Source: Parelaphostrongylus tenuis (taxonomy: Eukaryota > Nematoda > Chromadorea > Rhabditida > Metastrongylidae). From it: 64,000 bases of DNA. The stretch is taken from NCBI GenBank assembly GCA_019055375.1, contig JAHQIW010005605.1, positions 1 to 64,000 on the forward strand, written 5' to 3'. The notes under the pieces were generated by a model. That model saw nothing but the letters and a program-made list of their open reading frames with translations. It was not told the origin of the DNA and searched no databases. The translations under genes and the position numbers were made by a program. Shown in pieces: positions 11,129-23,790 of the stretch (positions are counted from its first letter, which is position 1; every line of letters begins with the position of its first letter).

Positions 11129-14100
11129 GGTATTACCTGTCACCTGCACACCCGTAGTCCCTTTAATCGTCCAGTGATTTGAGCGTGTACCAGCAACACT
11201 TACGTTTTTCCCTATCGCGGAAAGAGTAGCACAGTGGGTCCTCCTCGCTCTAGGGATTCGCTGAGCATAATACCTTTCTTCTGTAGCTTTTGTTAAGAAA
11301 TCGGATCAACGGGTCGGTGGTCTTCCTCTAGAGCGCTTGACGTCCCGAGGAATCCAGTCGGCAACGGCTCTCGTCCATCGGTTGTCGTTGAAACGCATCA
11401 CTTGTCCGGCCCACCTTATTTTCGATATCCTGGCGTGTAGAACGGCGTCTCTGATTTTCGATCGTTGAAGTAGGTCGGAACTTCGGATTCTTCCTCTATT
11501 TGTGAGACACGGGATACTCTTAGCATCGACATTTCGACTGCGCGCTCGTTAACGCCTTATGATCTTTCATCCTGCTTGCGTAGCGACCAGGCTTCTGCTG
11601 CATACGTTAGGCCAGGGATAATCGTCGAGTCGAAAACGTGGGCAAGAGTCCGATGTTCTTTGTTCTCCTCACTACATCTGTGATGCTCGTAGACGTTCCC
11701 CAAGCCGCTCGTTTCCTCGTGCTCAACTTTGGAGCTAGGTCGTTCATCATGTTGATCTCACGACCAGATAAACATTCGGAGATTGTCGTTGTCGTGCCGT
11801 TGGGCGTGAATGAGACATTCAAAACCCATCCGTTCCTCATGAACATCGTTTTCGCTAGATTTAGTGGAAGACCAACATTTCCACAGGCGTTATCGAAATC
11901 GGTTAACATTCGTTCCGCTTCGCTGATGGTTGGTGTTATGAGAACGATATCATCAGCAAAGCGGAGATGGTTGAATTGTCGACCGTCAATTTTCACTCCC
12001 ATGTCGCCTCACTCTAATGTTAGCATGACGTTTTGTAGGGTGGCAGTGAATAATTTTGGCGGAATTGTATCGCCTTGTCGAACCCCTCTTCTTGCGTAAA
12101 TGGTGATACTGTTGTAAAATGGAATATTTTGAATGCGAAATCTTTATATAGCTCACGAAGGATCATTATATACGAGTAGGAGCACCCTGATTATCCAAGG
12201 CCGCTATAACCGTTTCTGTTTCCACTGAATCAGGCTTTGCTCTCATCGATGGAAGTGAGACAGAGTGGTTGTTTGTATTCTCGTGAAGCTTCAGTGAGTC
12301 TTGTAATCGTGTGGATGTGGTCCATGCTACTAAATCCTCTTCGGAAACCTGCTTGTTCGCATGAGTGCTCTGCGTCCAGTGTTCTGTCAATCCTGCTTAG
12401 GATGACTCGAGTAAAGAGTTCATGGACAACGGACAGCAAGCAGATCGGGCGATATTTGCCTATGTCGTAAAGGCCTCCCTTTTTAGACAGCAATACTGTC
12501 TTGCCGGTTTCCATTGAATGGAGACTCTTGCATTTTGACAGGTAGCGAGTGAAGAACCGAGCCAGGGGGTTGATGAGAACTGGCGGCAGGTTCTTCAGGT
12601 GCTCTGGTCTGATCCTGTCTGGACCGGGTGTTGTTCTGTTCTTCACCGACGATATAGCATGTCGGATTTTGGAAGGGAGGATCGGTGGAACGACATATTC
12701 ATCCTCTTTCGATTTATATGACAGTAAGGTGACATGCTAGCGAAGAGATCCGAGTAGTATTGGTGGATGACTTTCTCCATAGCCCTTCTCGAAGCTGTAA
12801 GTGTCCCGTCAGGGTATCGGAGCGCAATCATCTTGGTCTTATAGTTGATGAAGCCTCGCGGCTCTGCAAATGCTCTTCCCAGCTTCTGCAACTTCTGCCA
12901 TAACTGCTGCTCTTCCCTATTTGAGGTCTTCCTTTATCTCTTCTCTGCAGCGTTTCGCCAGATAGGACGCAAGGTTTTGGTTGACTGTTACTCGTGCGAT
13001 TCCACGTTGGCGTATCAGCTCGAGTGTCTGCGGAGGCAAGCATCTCTTCGTGACCTTAGGACTCTCGGCTTTCCTAACGCTAACGTGAAGATATTTAACG
13101 AGCCGATCCTATTCTTCGTCGATGTTCTCTACAACGGTATTGTTCTAAGAGCCGGTTAATGATTTGAATACGTCCCAGTTTATGGTAGTTCTGGGGCTTT
13201 GTTGTTTGGATTTAGCGGCCTTCGCTCCTCACTGCGAAAAGCGGAACGTTGAGCGGAGGGGGCGATGGTCTGATCCCGAGTAGAACTTAGGAACAACAGC
13301 GACATCGGTCAGGCAAGACCTTCGATTTACTAAGATGTGGTCTATATCTTTTTGTACTCTCCTTTGAGACTCCCACGTCTATCGCTGAGAATGAGGCTTT
13401 TGGAATTGTGAGTTACCATGGATGATTGTATCGTCGTGGTTAACGCAGAAAGCCTCTCAACCTGTTCATTTCATTCTAGTCCGTGGGACCCAATGTGATG
13501 TTTTTGAGGCGTTCTTCTAAGTCCAATTTTTGCATTAAAATCCCCGACAATGGCATTGAGAATGTATGATCTTCTCTGGAGAACTTTTCGTGATCCACAT
13601 AGAACGCCTCGACTTCGTCTTCGTCATAGCTTGATGTTGGTGCGTAAGCAACGAAGATGGTCAAAGCCGGCATAGAATCACATCGTTTCAATAGTGATCG
13701 TCCGATACGGGTTCTTAGTTGTTCAAGCGAACAGATGTCCAAGGTCAAATTCGATTTGACTAGGACGCCAACGCCGCCGACACCTTTGCTATCGCATGTT
13801 TCAAGGAACAGCTCATCACCGGCGTCATAAACAGCGTGAAAAGGATAGTGTCTTCTTTCTCAGCCAGGCCGATAACGTCGTACCTTATGCTTCTTCTTTG
13901 AATGCAGTAGATCTTCTACAGTGGATTCGTGAGCAAGAGTTTTTGCACTGCAGGTATAAATCGTCATTTTAGTCCATCTCGATCTTGGCAGCCTAGTTTG
14001 GCTCTGAGATTTCAGTAGCCTCTCCGTACTCGTCCTACCTGGCGCTGCCGTACCATGGGCCTCTTTCGGGGTCAGGGAGTGAGGCCCATATTTCTTGCTG

Positions 14101-14460
14101 TTTTTGGCATTTTGATACCCAACGTGTAGCTTGCCAGGCTCCAAACGTGAGGGCTGGGTACTCACAAGTGGCTCACCAGTCTCTCTCGGAGAAGCGGGTG
14201 GAGCTTATTTGTTGGAGGCGACTCCTAACCGCCTCCCATGTACTTCTCAGCCGTTTGATTGCAGGCTCTGGCCGACTTGACTTGTAGAAAGAGCGTTTTG
14301 TCAAGTCGGCGCTGCACAAGCAGGGACCTCATCACCCGAATCCGCCTGCATCTCTGGGAAGCACACGGTCGCTTTTGGTCTCGCGTTTATTCCCTATCCA
14401 CCACCTGGGAACGTGCCACGTGCCTCGCCTACGGCGAGATTCGTTAGCGGAGGTTGCGGA
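11129..14460 (-). mobile_element. RTE retrotransposon copy 2, full length but broken
   Basis: Minus-strand RTE with its 3' tail at 11129 and its 5' end near 14457. It keeps every segment in order: leader, endonuclease, linker, RT and C-terminal region. The 5' end is set by comparison with the inverted copies at 3.9 and 34.0 kb, where the element also begins. The 5' leader is about 300 bp upstream of the first ORF methionine near 14165. The whole element plus about 1.9 kb beyond its 5' end recurs at 35.6-40.8 kb. Confidence 0.92.
11170..14165 (-). pseudogene. RTE endonuclease-reverse transcriptase, pseudogene (copy 2)
   Basis: Coding remnant broken by frameshifts and stops into pieces. Minus 14165-13860 holds the N-terminus (MSTQPSRLEPGKL). 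Minus 13748-13476 holds the middle of the apurinic-endonuclease-like domain (FVAYAPTSSYDEDEVEAFY). Minus 12891-12643 is the linker, 12646-12230 the RT fingers (NRTTPGPDRIRPEHL), and 12002-11607 the palm with FADDIVLI. The last is the catalytic YxDD-type motif with F in first place. The product would nick target DNA and copy element RNA in the nucleus, but this copy cannot make it. Confidence 0.9.
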
Positions 14461-15463
14461 TCGCTGTGTTTTTGTGGTAGATACGGCGTAGTTGCGTCTC
14501 TTTACCGATGAGCTAAGAAGTGTTCTGATATCACACATTTTATAGTCGTTAACGGCCGTTTTTATGCTCAGCGGTTCTCACATTCTCTATCTGATATACA
14601 TTGAAATTTTTCTCGCTAATCTCGTTGATTCGACTTTACTCAATTAATCAATTATTAACGCTCATTCGGTAGCTTTAAAAATGCTAGTTTCAATCTTAAG
14701 TTCTCTAATTACCAGGAGACCTTCGAATTACGTTCTGCTAACAGAGAAAAATTAGCGTCTTTCTATCGGAGTGGTTGTTCCCATTTCACATATTGTATAG
14801 TAAAGTTTTGATCCAGCATGTTTTACTGTACGAAGAGGTACAGTGATACTTCGAGCACTTTTATAAATGTTTTTTGAAAAATTGGCTCCTATTTGCTTCA
14901 GAAATGAACTTTTCATCATTGAATCCGTGAGATACAGTCACACTGTGTGGAGCATGCTTGTGTTCCATGCTGTTTACCGAACCAAACCTTGTTTCTAGAC
15001 TATTCGTAATCATCTAATATTTCGAAAAATGCTAACCTTCCACTGACCTTTGTCTTTAAGACTGCATACTCATACTAACAACAAAAGAATTTCAAGTTTT
15101 CGTTTTGGGATAATTAGCCAGTTGCTCCAACTTCGTAGGGCATTTGATGGCACTTATATACTGAAGTATTGATTTGGAGGAAGGTTTATCGGTATGAAAA
15201 GATGAATTAATAGTCGAGGAATCTCTTCAAGCGTGTAAAAAAAGCCTGGTATTGTGAAAATCCTTACTTCTCTCTCACGAAAGCTACATATCTGGAAGCA
15301 ACGCATCCTTCCGTTCTGCTCTCCAAACTCTCCGAGACCGATCACTCGTTCAGTTGTGATGCATAAAGAGAGGAGTATCCGCAACGTTCTTTGACGCTTT
15401 GCTATACTGTGAAATCAGATGCATATAATGTCATTAAGCATATAATTTTACGGTTCTCATCGA
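14461..15463. repeat. Duplicated flank beyond the RTE 5' end (copy 1 of 2)
   Basis: About 1 kb of non-RTE sequence closely matching 38940-39945, including GTCGTTAACGGCCGTTTTT, ACGCTCATTCGGTAGCTTT and TTACCAGGAGACCTTCG. I see no gene in it. The minus-strand frame at 15384-15154 has no recognisable product. Confidence 0.8.
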
Positions 15464-16330
15464 TTATGAGGCGATACATGAAAGACCAATCTCATTCGTT
15501 GGGCAAGAAGTTTGCATAGGAATGTTGGTAATCAATCGAAAGCTTAGATATCTAGATAGATCCTACGCAGTGGGTTTATCAAAGCACCTTCCTATGACGC
15601 TATAGCATTCAGAACAAATATTGTTTATCAAACCCGCCGTGCACCTTCATTTTTATCACGCTTATATTTCTCTGAAAGCACAAAAGGTATACAAACGTGT
15701 AGAGAACCTTTCGTAGTCAGTTAGTGAATCGTTTCATCTGTAGCTTTTTGCAAAGCAGAGAAAAAAATTTACGATTGAATAACAAGTCGCATCTCACATA
15801 TCCAACTACCAGAGCATTTATCAGCTGGCCTCGCCTAACGACCTCAAGAACCACTCGATAAACAAGCTCAATAGAAATATAAAACCCAGTCTTATTTTTC
15901 CTGGTACCGATATTTTCAGAAATTGAGCACGGCGCTGGTAACGCGAAAACTTACTTCATCGAACGATTGTTATCAGTATAAAGAATGCGCTTTGTCCGGC
16001 GAGGTGTTAAGCATAAATGTTTTCTTTCTCTTACAACGCTATCAAAAGAGCTTTCGAACACATTTTTGAGTTTTTCGAGACTTGTGCTATCGAATGAGTA
16101 CTTGGGATCGAGTTTGAGAGACTGGAATGAGATTGAGTCCAAGGAAGGCTTTTGTCTGAAGAGAGGTAAGCGAGATATGAAAAAAGTAAATAGCCTTGTA
16201 AAACATAATTTTATTTTCAGAACTTACAGCGTTATAAAAGAGTGTTTTGGAAAACAACCACGTAGACATCTAGTTAGGTGTTTAAGCTTTCGAATAACGA
16301 TCAGCACTTCAGCACGACACTGAAACGACC
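15464..16330. mobile_element. Palindromic element, family P, copy P1
   Basis: The left arm begins ATTATGAGGCGATACATGAA then TCTCATTCGTTGGGCAAGAA and AAGCTTAGATATCT. The right arm reads inversely: GTTATAAAAGAGTGTTTTGG, then TTTAAGCTTTCGAATAACG. Only the last bases of the right terminus (GCCTCATAAT in other copies) are missing. No enzyme is encoded. Short frames such as plus 15985-16323 run across the arms and are incidental. It lies inside the segmental duplication and its partner is at 39946-40780. Confidence 0.8.
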
Positions 16331-18037
16331 GTAAGAGTTCTCTTCGGGACAACCTCCTCTTCCGAACCTGCAACAATCCTTCATGGTTATCGTGGCAAAT
16401 TATTTGTATCTATCGAGACTCGTCGCAGAGCAATCGGTTTCACATTCGCGATTACAGTCATCACACATGAGAAGGTTTAAACCATTCATTAGGAGACTGG
16501 CTTAAGAGCCAATTTTTCGCAAAAGATGATCAGGTCAGAATTTGTGGATAACCTCCTTTTCCATGTCAACTGTTTCGTGGATCCATAGGCGCGAATACAG
16601 AATAATGTCCATCTTGTGTTCTAGTTTTTCAAAAAAATAGTATTTATGGCACTATCTTGCACTAGATATGAAGTTTACCTGTTGTAAGCCGTCCCAATCT
16701 GCCTTAAATTTCGCTTGTTGCAACCTTTCAAAGTGGCACACATGCGAATTTCCCTTTGCATGCGTGCTAGCAACTCCGTGTCAGTGTGTCCGTATCACTT
16801 CTTGTAGATGAATCCATTCGAGAGGAACAACTTTCGAATACGCTAGTAATTGCATTGGCACTTGACACTATTGCGTAGTGAACAATATTGTTCTAGCGCG
16901 GTGAACTGAATCTCGAGAGCTCCGTCTATTCTTCGATTCATACATTGAGTAAAATACCTAGAGCGCTTCACGAGCTTCAAACAGGAGTTTTCGAGATCCT
17001 ATAAAAAAAACTACATTTGTCAAAATCAGCATGATTCTTCTTCAAAATCGAAGATTTTTGCTCACTCTGGATGCCACAATGTCTATGGGCGATCAAATAT
17101 CCCTCAAAATGCTCCAAGTGATCTACATTTTTTATACTTTAGCCTTCAAGAATGAAGCGAAATGTTATCGATATTCGCATAAGCCAGCTCTCTACTAATC
17201 TCGATTTTTTTTATTAAGTGCTCAATTCTTGAGCAGACACGGGGCTGTTAGTAATCATAATGAGCGATAAATTATGTCCGGTGCGCTTAGCATCGATTGA
17301 GAAGCCATATCATTGTGCATTCATTTCAGTTTGTAATTTTCGCAAGACATAGATGATAGGGCAGTGAACTACCCTGCTCAGGAAGATTCCGTTGTTTATT
17401 TCTGGGAACTGAGCAACGGAACCGTCGTAGGTGCTGCAATTTTCGTGTTAAACAAAAGCAATAGAACGTGAAACGTTGCCTACCATTCAGAGCCAGCTCT
17501 CGCCCTGTACCGTCTTAATCTTACCGCATATCGACATAAGCTTCAGTTTACTACAGTTACCTTAGACCGAATTGGTCCAAGCTTCCTTTTCAACCTCCTT
17601 AGTCCCACGCTATTGAAATTCGGACACAGGATTTATAAATCATACCTTTCAAGAAACAGTCCTCAAAGCTCCCTAAGCTTTCCAAATATTCTTTGATCCT
17701 CTTATTAGACAATAGAATGATGACCCCAAAATCCAGTTCACATTGTTTCCACTAAGTATTTGTTTTCTCAAATTAGTGTTAATTTCAATGTCATATTGTG
17801 ATTTATTAGATCAAAATGTAAAATTGATAAGCTTCAGCATTTCTTTTTCGAACCTACCCATTGTATACATACACCTATAAGAATTTCTAAGAATCTATAG
17901 AAGAAGTAAGCGCTAATGGAATCTTAGCTCTAATGTGAACATCTGAAATATTATCATGATTTTGAATTGCAACCAACTAAATTCAGCAGGAAATCATTAG
18001 ATGACTGTTTTGCTTACTTTCGCTTTCAAATCACCTA
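16331..18037. other. Unassigned stretch
   Basis: Homology with the 40.8-kb region ends by about 16350. I see no gene, RNA or repeat that I can support in the remaining 1.7 kb. Confidence 0.4.
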
Positions 18038-18040
18038 TTA

Positions 18041-18598
18041 GGTTGGAAAAAAATGTTTCAGGAAAGTTGTGAAAATCGAAACTTTATGCATGAAATTCCA
18101 AATAAATCTAGCGGTAACTATATCTCAAAATAAAGGTTATCGCTTTTCACGACTCTGTGCCATCACTCAGCAGAGTTTCAATTGGGGCCAAAGTTCCATT
18201 CCTTTGACATCAAACAAAGAGCTCTTGACATGCTCCGTAAGCTTTACTGGAATTCTTGAACGAGACCTGTCTTCGAAGTCAACATCTCCGACATTAAAGC
18301 GTTGAAACCAGCGTCCAGCAGAAGATCTGCTTGCTGTGCCTTCGCCTCTAAGTTCGCTGATTTTATTGACTGCAGCTGGCTGTGAAAGACCATTCTTTAA
18401 GATCTAGTCAACAAAATGCGAACTTCGAAAGTATTGTTAGACACTTTGGAGGCTTGTAACAAAATGAAAATAAAGACGAACAGTATCTCGGCCTTCAATG
18501 GGGAAATTCCGCATAAGAAACTGTAACTTTCAAATGTTATGCATGGAAATTATCTTATGCTCTTTCTACTCTAAATTTCTAAAACTTCTTCTCCAACC
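18041..18598 (-). mobile_element. Mariner remnant, internally deleted
   Basis: The termini are GGTTGGAAAAAAATGTTT at 18041 and the complement of GGTTGGAGAAGAAGTTTT at 18598, with a TA just outside the left end. That is a mariner-style inverted repeat of about 18 bp. On the minus strand a start MRNFPIEGRDTVRLYF at 18514 is followed, with frame breaks, by QPAAVNKISELRGEGTASRS and GRWFQRFNVGDVDFEDRSRS. The last has the WFxxFxxGDxxxED signature of the second helix-turn-helix of mariner transposases. At 558 bp it is under half a complete mariner (about 1.3 kb), and the DD34D catalytic region is gone. Confidence 0.75.
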
Positions 18599-19496
18599 GG
18601 AGTAGTTTCATTTTTTAAGAAAGCATTACTTTCTTGCACTCCATGAATGTATTCTTCTAACTATACGAGCTTCCGCGTCGCCTTCTGGCTATCGGCTAAT
18701 CATCAACTCGTATAGATTCTTCTCGCATGAGAAGTCGAGTAAATACAAGTGCTAAACATAGTATATACCTCGATTGTGAAACATAAACTGCTACTCGTTG
18801 CGCTTTTCCAAACAGCAACAATAGGATCACAATACCTGTTTCACCAAACTAAAACTGGAAGTCTGGTGAAAAAGCAGTGAAAAACCAGTAAACTCAAAAG
18901 GGCACCACACTGTGCTTAAGGGGTTAAATTTCTCGGACCAGGATTACCAGAGCTAGTAGCACAGATTTTTTTGCCAGATCTCTGTTGGCCATTCGATAGC
19001 CGAAAAAATTGTGATTCTAATTATGGCCTTTGTTTCTGAAAAGGAATTTGTGGCGCGCCGTAGCAGCCAAGAGAATATCATGTATCACCTTCTTCGTTCA
19101 CTACTTGGCCTTTCACCACTTTCTTAGGATGGACACCACCATTTGCAATACAGACAAGATATTCCATCGACCTGGCGAATATCTTCGTGTTGGTAACGCC
19201 AAAGTGGGATTGCCTGTGCAGCAGGTAACTAGCAGCTGCGCCCGAATTCGTATAACGCTGTAGATAGAGGGATAGAACATTGGAGAAAGACTGCAGAAGC
19301 AGAGCAATCTGGCATGCTGTTTTGCCGAAGGAGAGTAAAACTGTTAAGTCTACAACTAGGTTTCCGAACTTGGTCCTGAAAATAAAAATTTTTTTACAAA
19401 AGCATATTTCGCTTTTACCCCTCTTTTGCAGATTCTTCTTGCGCATCGTTTGGTATATTTTCGCGCATACATGCCCAACAGTCGAGCCGTCACGAG
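18599..19496. other. Unassigned, one short inverted repeat and a decayed repeat
   Basis: No supported gene. CTATACGAG near 18661 is repeated inversely as CTCGTATAG near 18705, leaving a loop of about 40 bases. A decayed 'ccattcgatagc...gcgccgtagcagcc' repeat lies near 18985-19075. The overlapping frames at 19078-19509 (minus) and 19280-19711 (plus) are not supported before the mariner match begins. Confidence 0.4.
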
Positions 19497-19803
19497 AAGT
19501 CATTTGCAACTTACTGCGTTATGATTTTCATTTAGGGCACAATTTTCGAACTGCATCTGATAATACCAATTGTACAAAAGGCCGCCATGTTATGGTGAGA
19601 ACTGCGGCATTTGACTGGCTTACAAAGTTTCGCAATGAAGATACTGATTTGGACGATCAACCAGAATCCGGAAGACCGCGTGAAATTGATCGGAAATCAT
19701 CAGTGAAGTAATTGAAGAAGATCCGACTGTGTCAACCAGTGATTTGGCCGATGATTTCCAATGTTCAAATGAGAAGATCTGGAAGATTCTGAAGGATGAA
19801 GGC
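19497..19803 (+). pseudogene. Mariner transposase N-terminal fragment
   Basis: The plus frame reads VICNLLRYDFHLGHNF, a divergent stretch, then FDWLTKFRNEDTDLDDQPES and GRPREID. After a frameshift near 19705 it continues EVIEEDPTVSTSDLADDF with CSNEKIWKILKDEG. These are the two helix-turn-helix DNA-binding units of a mariner transposase joined by the GRPR-type linker. The catalytic domain should follow and does not. I see no terminal inverted repeats, so the fragment's limits are those of recognisable protein. It is non-functional. Confidence 0.75.
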
Positions 19804-20329
19804 AACGTTATCTCAAATTAACCTTATATAAACTCTATGTGATAGTTTCGAATACTTGGTGAAATAGTTTGTTGAACTTTTGGATCAAGTTTGGAAACTA
19901 AGTTGACGATCTAATACATTCGGTTCAGGCAGAAACAAAACCTAAACACTTGAATAAGTTCCTGCCAATTCTCATCAAAACATTGACTTTGCTCTGTACA
20001 CTTTATTTGTCATACTAAGCTCCAGTCAATGAGAAACCAGCAGGACCAGATTGGAAAAGAATAGAGCTCTCGGCACTGGTCTTTTTCTAAAGAGTAGTTC
20101 GTATATTCGACTTCATCTAGCATCGCCTGCAATAATCAAATGCATATCCTCTTTTTACAATGGCTCGAGGTGACAACCAATGCAACAAATAAGTCCTGTC
20201 GTTCTCCCAGATAAGTCTGGCTCCAAATCGTCGATTTCAGATGGATTAAAGATTTGCTGAGTCTTAGGCGTGAATTAGGCCTGTGAGCCATTGATTGAAT
20301 GACTTTCTGTATCTCGAAGAGCACTTTTA
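19804..20329. other. Unassigned stretch
   Basis: No supported gene. The sequence between the mariner fragment and the RTE fragment shows no catalytic mariner motif that I can follow. Confidence 0.4.
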
Positions 20330-21285
20330 GCTACCGCGCAGACTGCTCCTTCAAGGCTATGCTGTTGTTTGGAAGGCGAGACCTTTCCGATATCGAAAAA
20401 CGTCGTCCATTTGCTTGATTTCAGTCGCCTATAAAGTATTTCCTCGTGCCATTGTAGACAGGATTTATAAGACACTAGACGAAAAACAACCGTGTGAACA
20501 TAGTCTTTTTTTAGAGCAAACTTCAGCACTACAGCCCATCTTCACACGACAAGGTTGAGTGAAGGTATCACTGAAGTCCGCGCGAAAGCTTAAGAGACCG
20601 CGTTTTCTCATGTTTATTGATTCGAGGAAGGCCGTTGCATTGCTTGAAGTATGAACAGCAATGTAGGATCCAAATAGACATCGTTTCCCTACTCAGTAAA
20701 TAGAGATCCTTCATGAGGTACACAAGGATTTTTTCAACAAGAGGTCCTCATGCTATAGCAATATTGTCATTGATGTTAAACATAGAATCAATAGAACACT
20801 GTCCTCTCTCTAAAATTAACCGCTATGATCCCTCTTTAACGTTATGTGAATCTTGTGATGGGAGTAAAAATTCTCCACTGCTTTGTTGACGGCCTCGCTC
20901 ACATAACGCTATATCTGAACTGTGTATCAAATGTTGACCGATCTCGACACCGCTTGTGGGAGGATTGGTCTGCGACTCGTTCTAAGATCAACTGCCTATA
21001 ATGATCGGTTTGGCTATGAACTTAATCGCACTCAATCGCATGAACACATCCGACTGCTATATACACGTTTCGTTAGGACGGGAAGATGAGCTGCTGAGCA
21101 TCTCAGCCTCACAGTTAAGTGATAGGAAGCGGACGGCTTTAAGAGGGTTTAAGATCACTGACGATGTTCTGAAGAGACATGAACACTTGTCTCGGTGTCC
21201 ACCTTTCGACACTTGATGGCCTAACTTATGCATTACGATCTCATTACGTAGGTAAGGAGCAAGTGATTGTTTACCGCATAAGTTC
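20330..21285 (+). mobile_element. Decayed RTE fragment, plus strand
   Basis: It parallels the intact element from the RT fingers to past the palm, on the opposite strand to all the other copies. Examples are TTTATTGATTCGAGGAAGGC (motif A, FIDLKKAFD in the intact copy), GAGATCCTTCATGAGGTACA (ILRELY region), CTCGACACCGCTTGTGGGAG (DFDNACGK region) and CACCTTTCGACACTTGATGG (LFDSTI region). It has many stops and indels and neither end of the element. Judged by divergence it is the oldest RTE piece in the window. Confidence 0.8.
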
Positions 21286-22379
21286 CTTGCATTATCATCT
21301 TATTCAGTTTTTTTTTTCATTTAAACTGATCATTACTGAGGATGAGCCCTTTATCTATTACGAATCAACACGCGCTACGCTTACTGACTGCTTTGTGGAG
21401 GACACGCTAGCTCATTCGAAACCCAAGTTGCATGCACAAGAGATCATGTTCTAGTGCTCTAAGATTGGCAGCACATGTTGATTAGAGATCTGTCTAACAG
21501 GAAGCAAACAATCAATGCCGTCGTGGACGGTAAACAACTCCGGGCTGGCAGCTGAAGTGCGAGAGAAACGTTTGGAACGACTCATCGTCCCCTCTCTCCG
21601 CGATCTTTACGTTGCATAGTAAATCAACCTTGCACATGACAAATTGGATGTAGCACTATACCATATCCATATTATAATGTGATATCGGTTTATTCGAAGA
21701 CAATTTTTTCTGCTTCCTATAGAGGCATCTGTTAGAGGAAAAGTTTTAAGATTGCAGCCAAATCAAAGCTCGCCTCACTGTTCTCGTTCACCGTCAGCCT
21801 AATTTTTTCAGGGAATAAAGTATTCAATATTAGCCCAGTAAATTGTTGTGTGCCATTGATTGTAATGATGACTAGATAATCGGTTGATCTCTCCAAATAA
21901 GGAACAATGTAATTGCTGGAAGAGTCGCATTGCAAAGGAAGCCACGGGACTTCCTAATTGAATCATTTAATACTATTGAACACATTAATTCTGTGAATGT
22001 ACTCTATCATGAAAATGAGGGGGAAGCAAAGCAGTTGATTTACGTTATCATTCGGTCTTTCAAGAAGTCATTTCCATGCCATTTTGTCAATAAAAAGGTG
22101 TAACTGAAGCATGATTCGTTTTGAACGCAAACAATAGAGAAGAGCTTTTACCGGCTCTATTGATCGAGATATCGGTAAGTACAACGGAGAGACTCCGATC
22201 GCATCATTCTAAGCAGTAAAAACGATTAGAACGTATGACAATCATGTTCTACCTACCAGGAGTATTCGAGGAGAGAACACTGCCCGTTGGGTGATTTTTT
22301 CACTTTGAGGAAGGTGTGAATATTTCAGCGTCGGCTCTATGTAGGTGATGTCTTTCTACGGAGCTGGCTGAATCGGAAA
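21286..22379. other. Unassigned stretch
   Basis: No supported gene. A plus-frame run around 21450-21560 reads DWQHMLIRDLSNRKQ, which might be another decayed retroelement piece, but I cannot place it. Confidence 0.3.
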
Positions 22380-23790
22380 GCATCGTGCGGCATGCATTCG
22401 GCCACACTGCAACGCAATGCAGTGAGTCGAGAAACACTGAATGGCCTTGAAAACATGCTGGCTAAACTGCACGCAAAGTGGGTTTATTTACGCAAAATTT
22501 CTAACCTACTTCGTTTGTTTGATACCGCAGATATTACACGGAAAACAAATGTTCCTTTCTAATTAGCTGCCTCTGAGAGTCCCGAATAATTATCTAGTCT
22601 TCTCATAAGTATCGGCAGCAAAGCAACAAAGGCCAAATACGAACCGAGACACAGTGCATAAGTTGACTTCGAGAACTGTGCAAAGGCTTCAGGAATTGCG
22701 TCACAGCGATTAGTGTTTTAGTTCTTTGCTACGCTTCTGATTTAAATTCTTGGTTTTAGACTAACCAGTTCCTCAATATCTATTGTATCAACATGTTAGT
22801 ATGCGGCATCCTGATAAGACAGAAATTTTGATTTCTGGTGACTCATCTGTAGTCCCTCGGAAGCCTGCCTAGATGATCAATGATTATCATTACCAATCAT
22901 TATCTACTCGTTTCTTTATTCTACATTGCGCTCTCTCTCTCCTCCTCTCCTAATAAATTCCTTGTTTCCATTCCTTTCTTCATGAATAAGTTCGTTTTTT
23001 CATCGATGTTCTCAAATTCGTCTTTTTCACGTTTGAAAACACCACCACAATACAGTTTTCTAATGTCTATTAACAAACTTTCCATCTGCTTTTTTTTTTG
23101 GAGTAATACAATAATTCTCCTTCATTACTTTTTTTATGAGGATCACTGCTATTTCTGGCGTGATTTTCATCACAAAGTCAGTTTTGATTCATCTGGCGCC
23201 TTTTTGGATAAATTGTTAGAAGGCATCGAGTTACTGCTCATAATCTGTGCAAAGTATTCAAACGATTTTTAGTAACTAAATACACGATACACTGATGTTA
23301 CAAGTGGGTTGTAGAAACTACCGTGTTCACTCATTCCAGTACACTTCTCGCCTGCTTTTCTCCAAGATTTCTTCATATAAGTGTTCAAGCTAGCTCCAAA
23401 TCTTATTGTGAAATGATCTCTCGGATTGATCCGTGGAAAAGTCTCATTCACACTCTCTTTAAAATCGACTCATTTTGAATGAGATTCTGAATGATCACTC
23501 AGTAGGGCGAAAGATAGGACATAGCTCCAAAAAGTGAAAAACTCATTAAAATCTACTATATTAGCATTAGTGCTCACTCCATCAGCCTCCCTTCGCAGCC
23601 GCCTGAACAGCACATCACCCAAAAATCGCCGTCCTTCTCGAGGAGATAAGATGATAAGACTTTGGATTTGCGCGATTTCCATTTGCCGTCACCTCGGACA
23701 GCATAATAACGAGAGGCTTCCGGACAGAACTATATGGATTTCTGCAATCCAGAAAACAATAGCAGTGGATTCTTGAGGTATGATTCATCA
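22380..23790. repeat. Diverged duplication, block A
   Basis: Matches 28995-29545 and 31475-32525 in the same order and orientation. Shared blocks include TTCGAGAACTGTGCAAAGGC (22671), the ATTCTCCTTCATTACTTTTT region (23113), ACCGTGTTCACTCATTCCAG (23321) and CGTCACCTCGGACAGCATAA (23689). On the minus strand 23682-23269 is open except for one TGA and includes GRRFLGDVLFRRLRREADG and EKCTGMSEHGSFYNP. I recognise no product. It may be a duplicated gene fragment or an unknown transposon. Confidence 0.6.
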
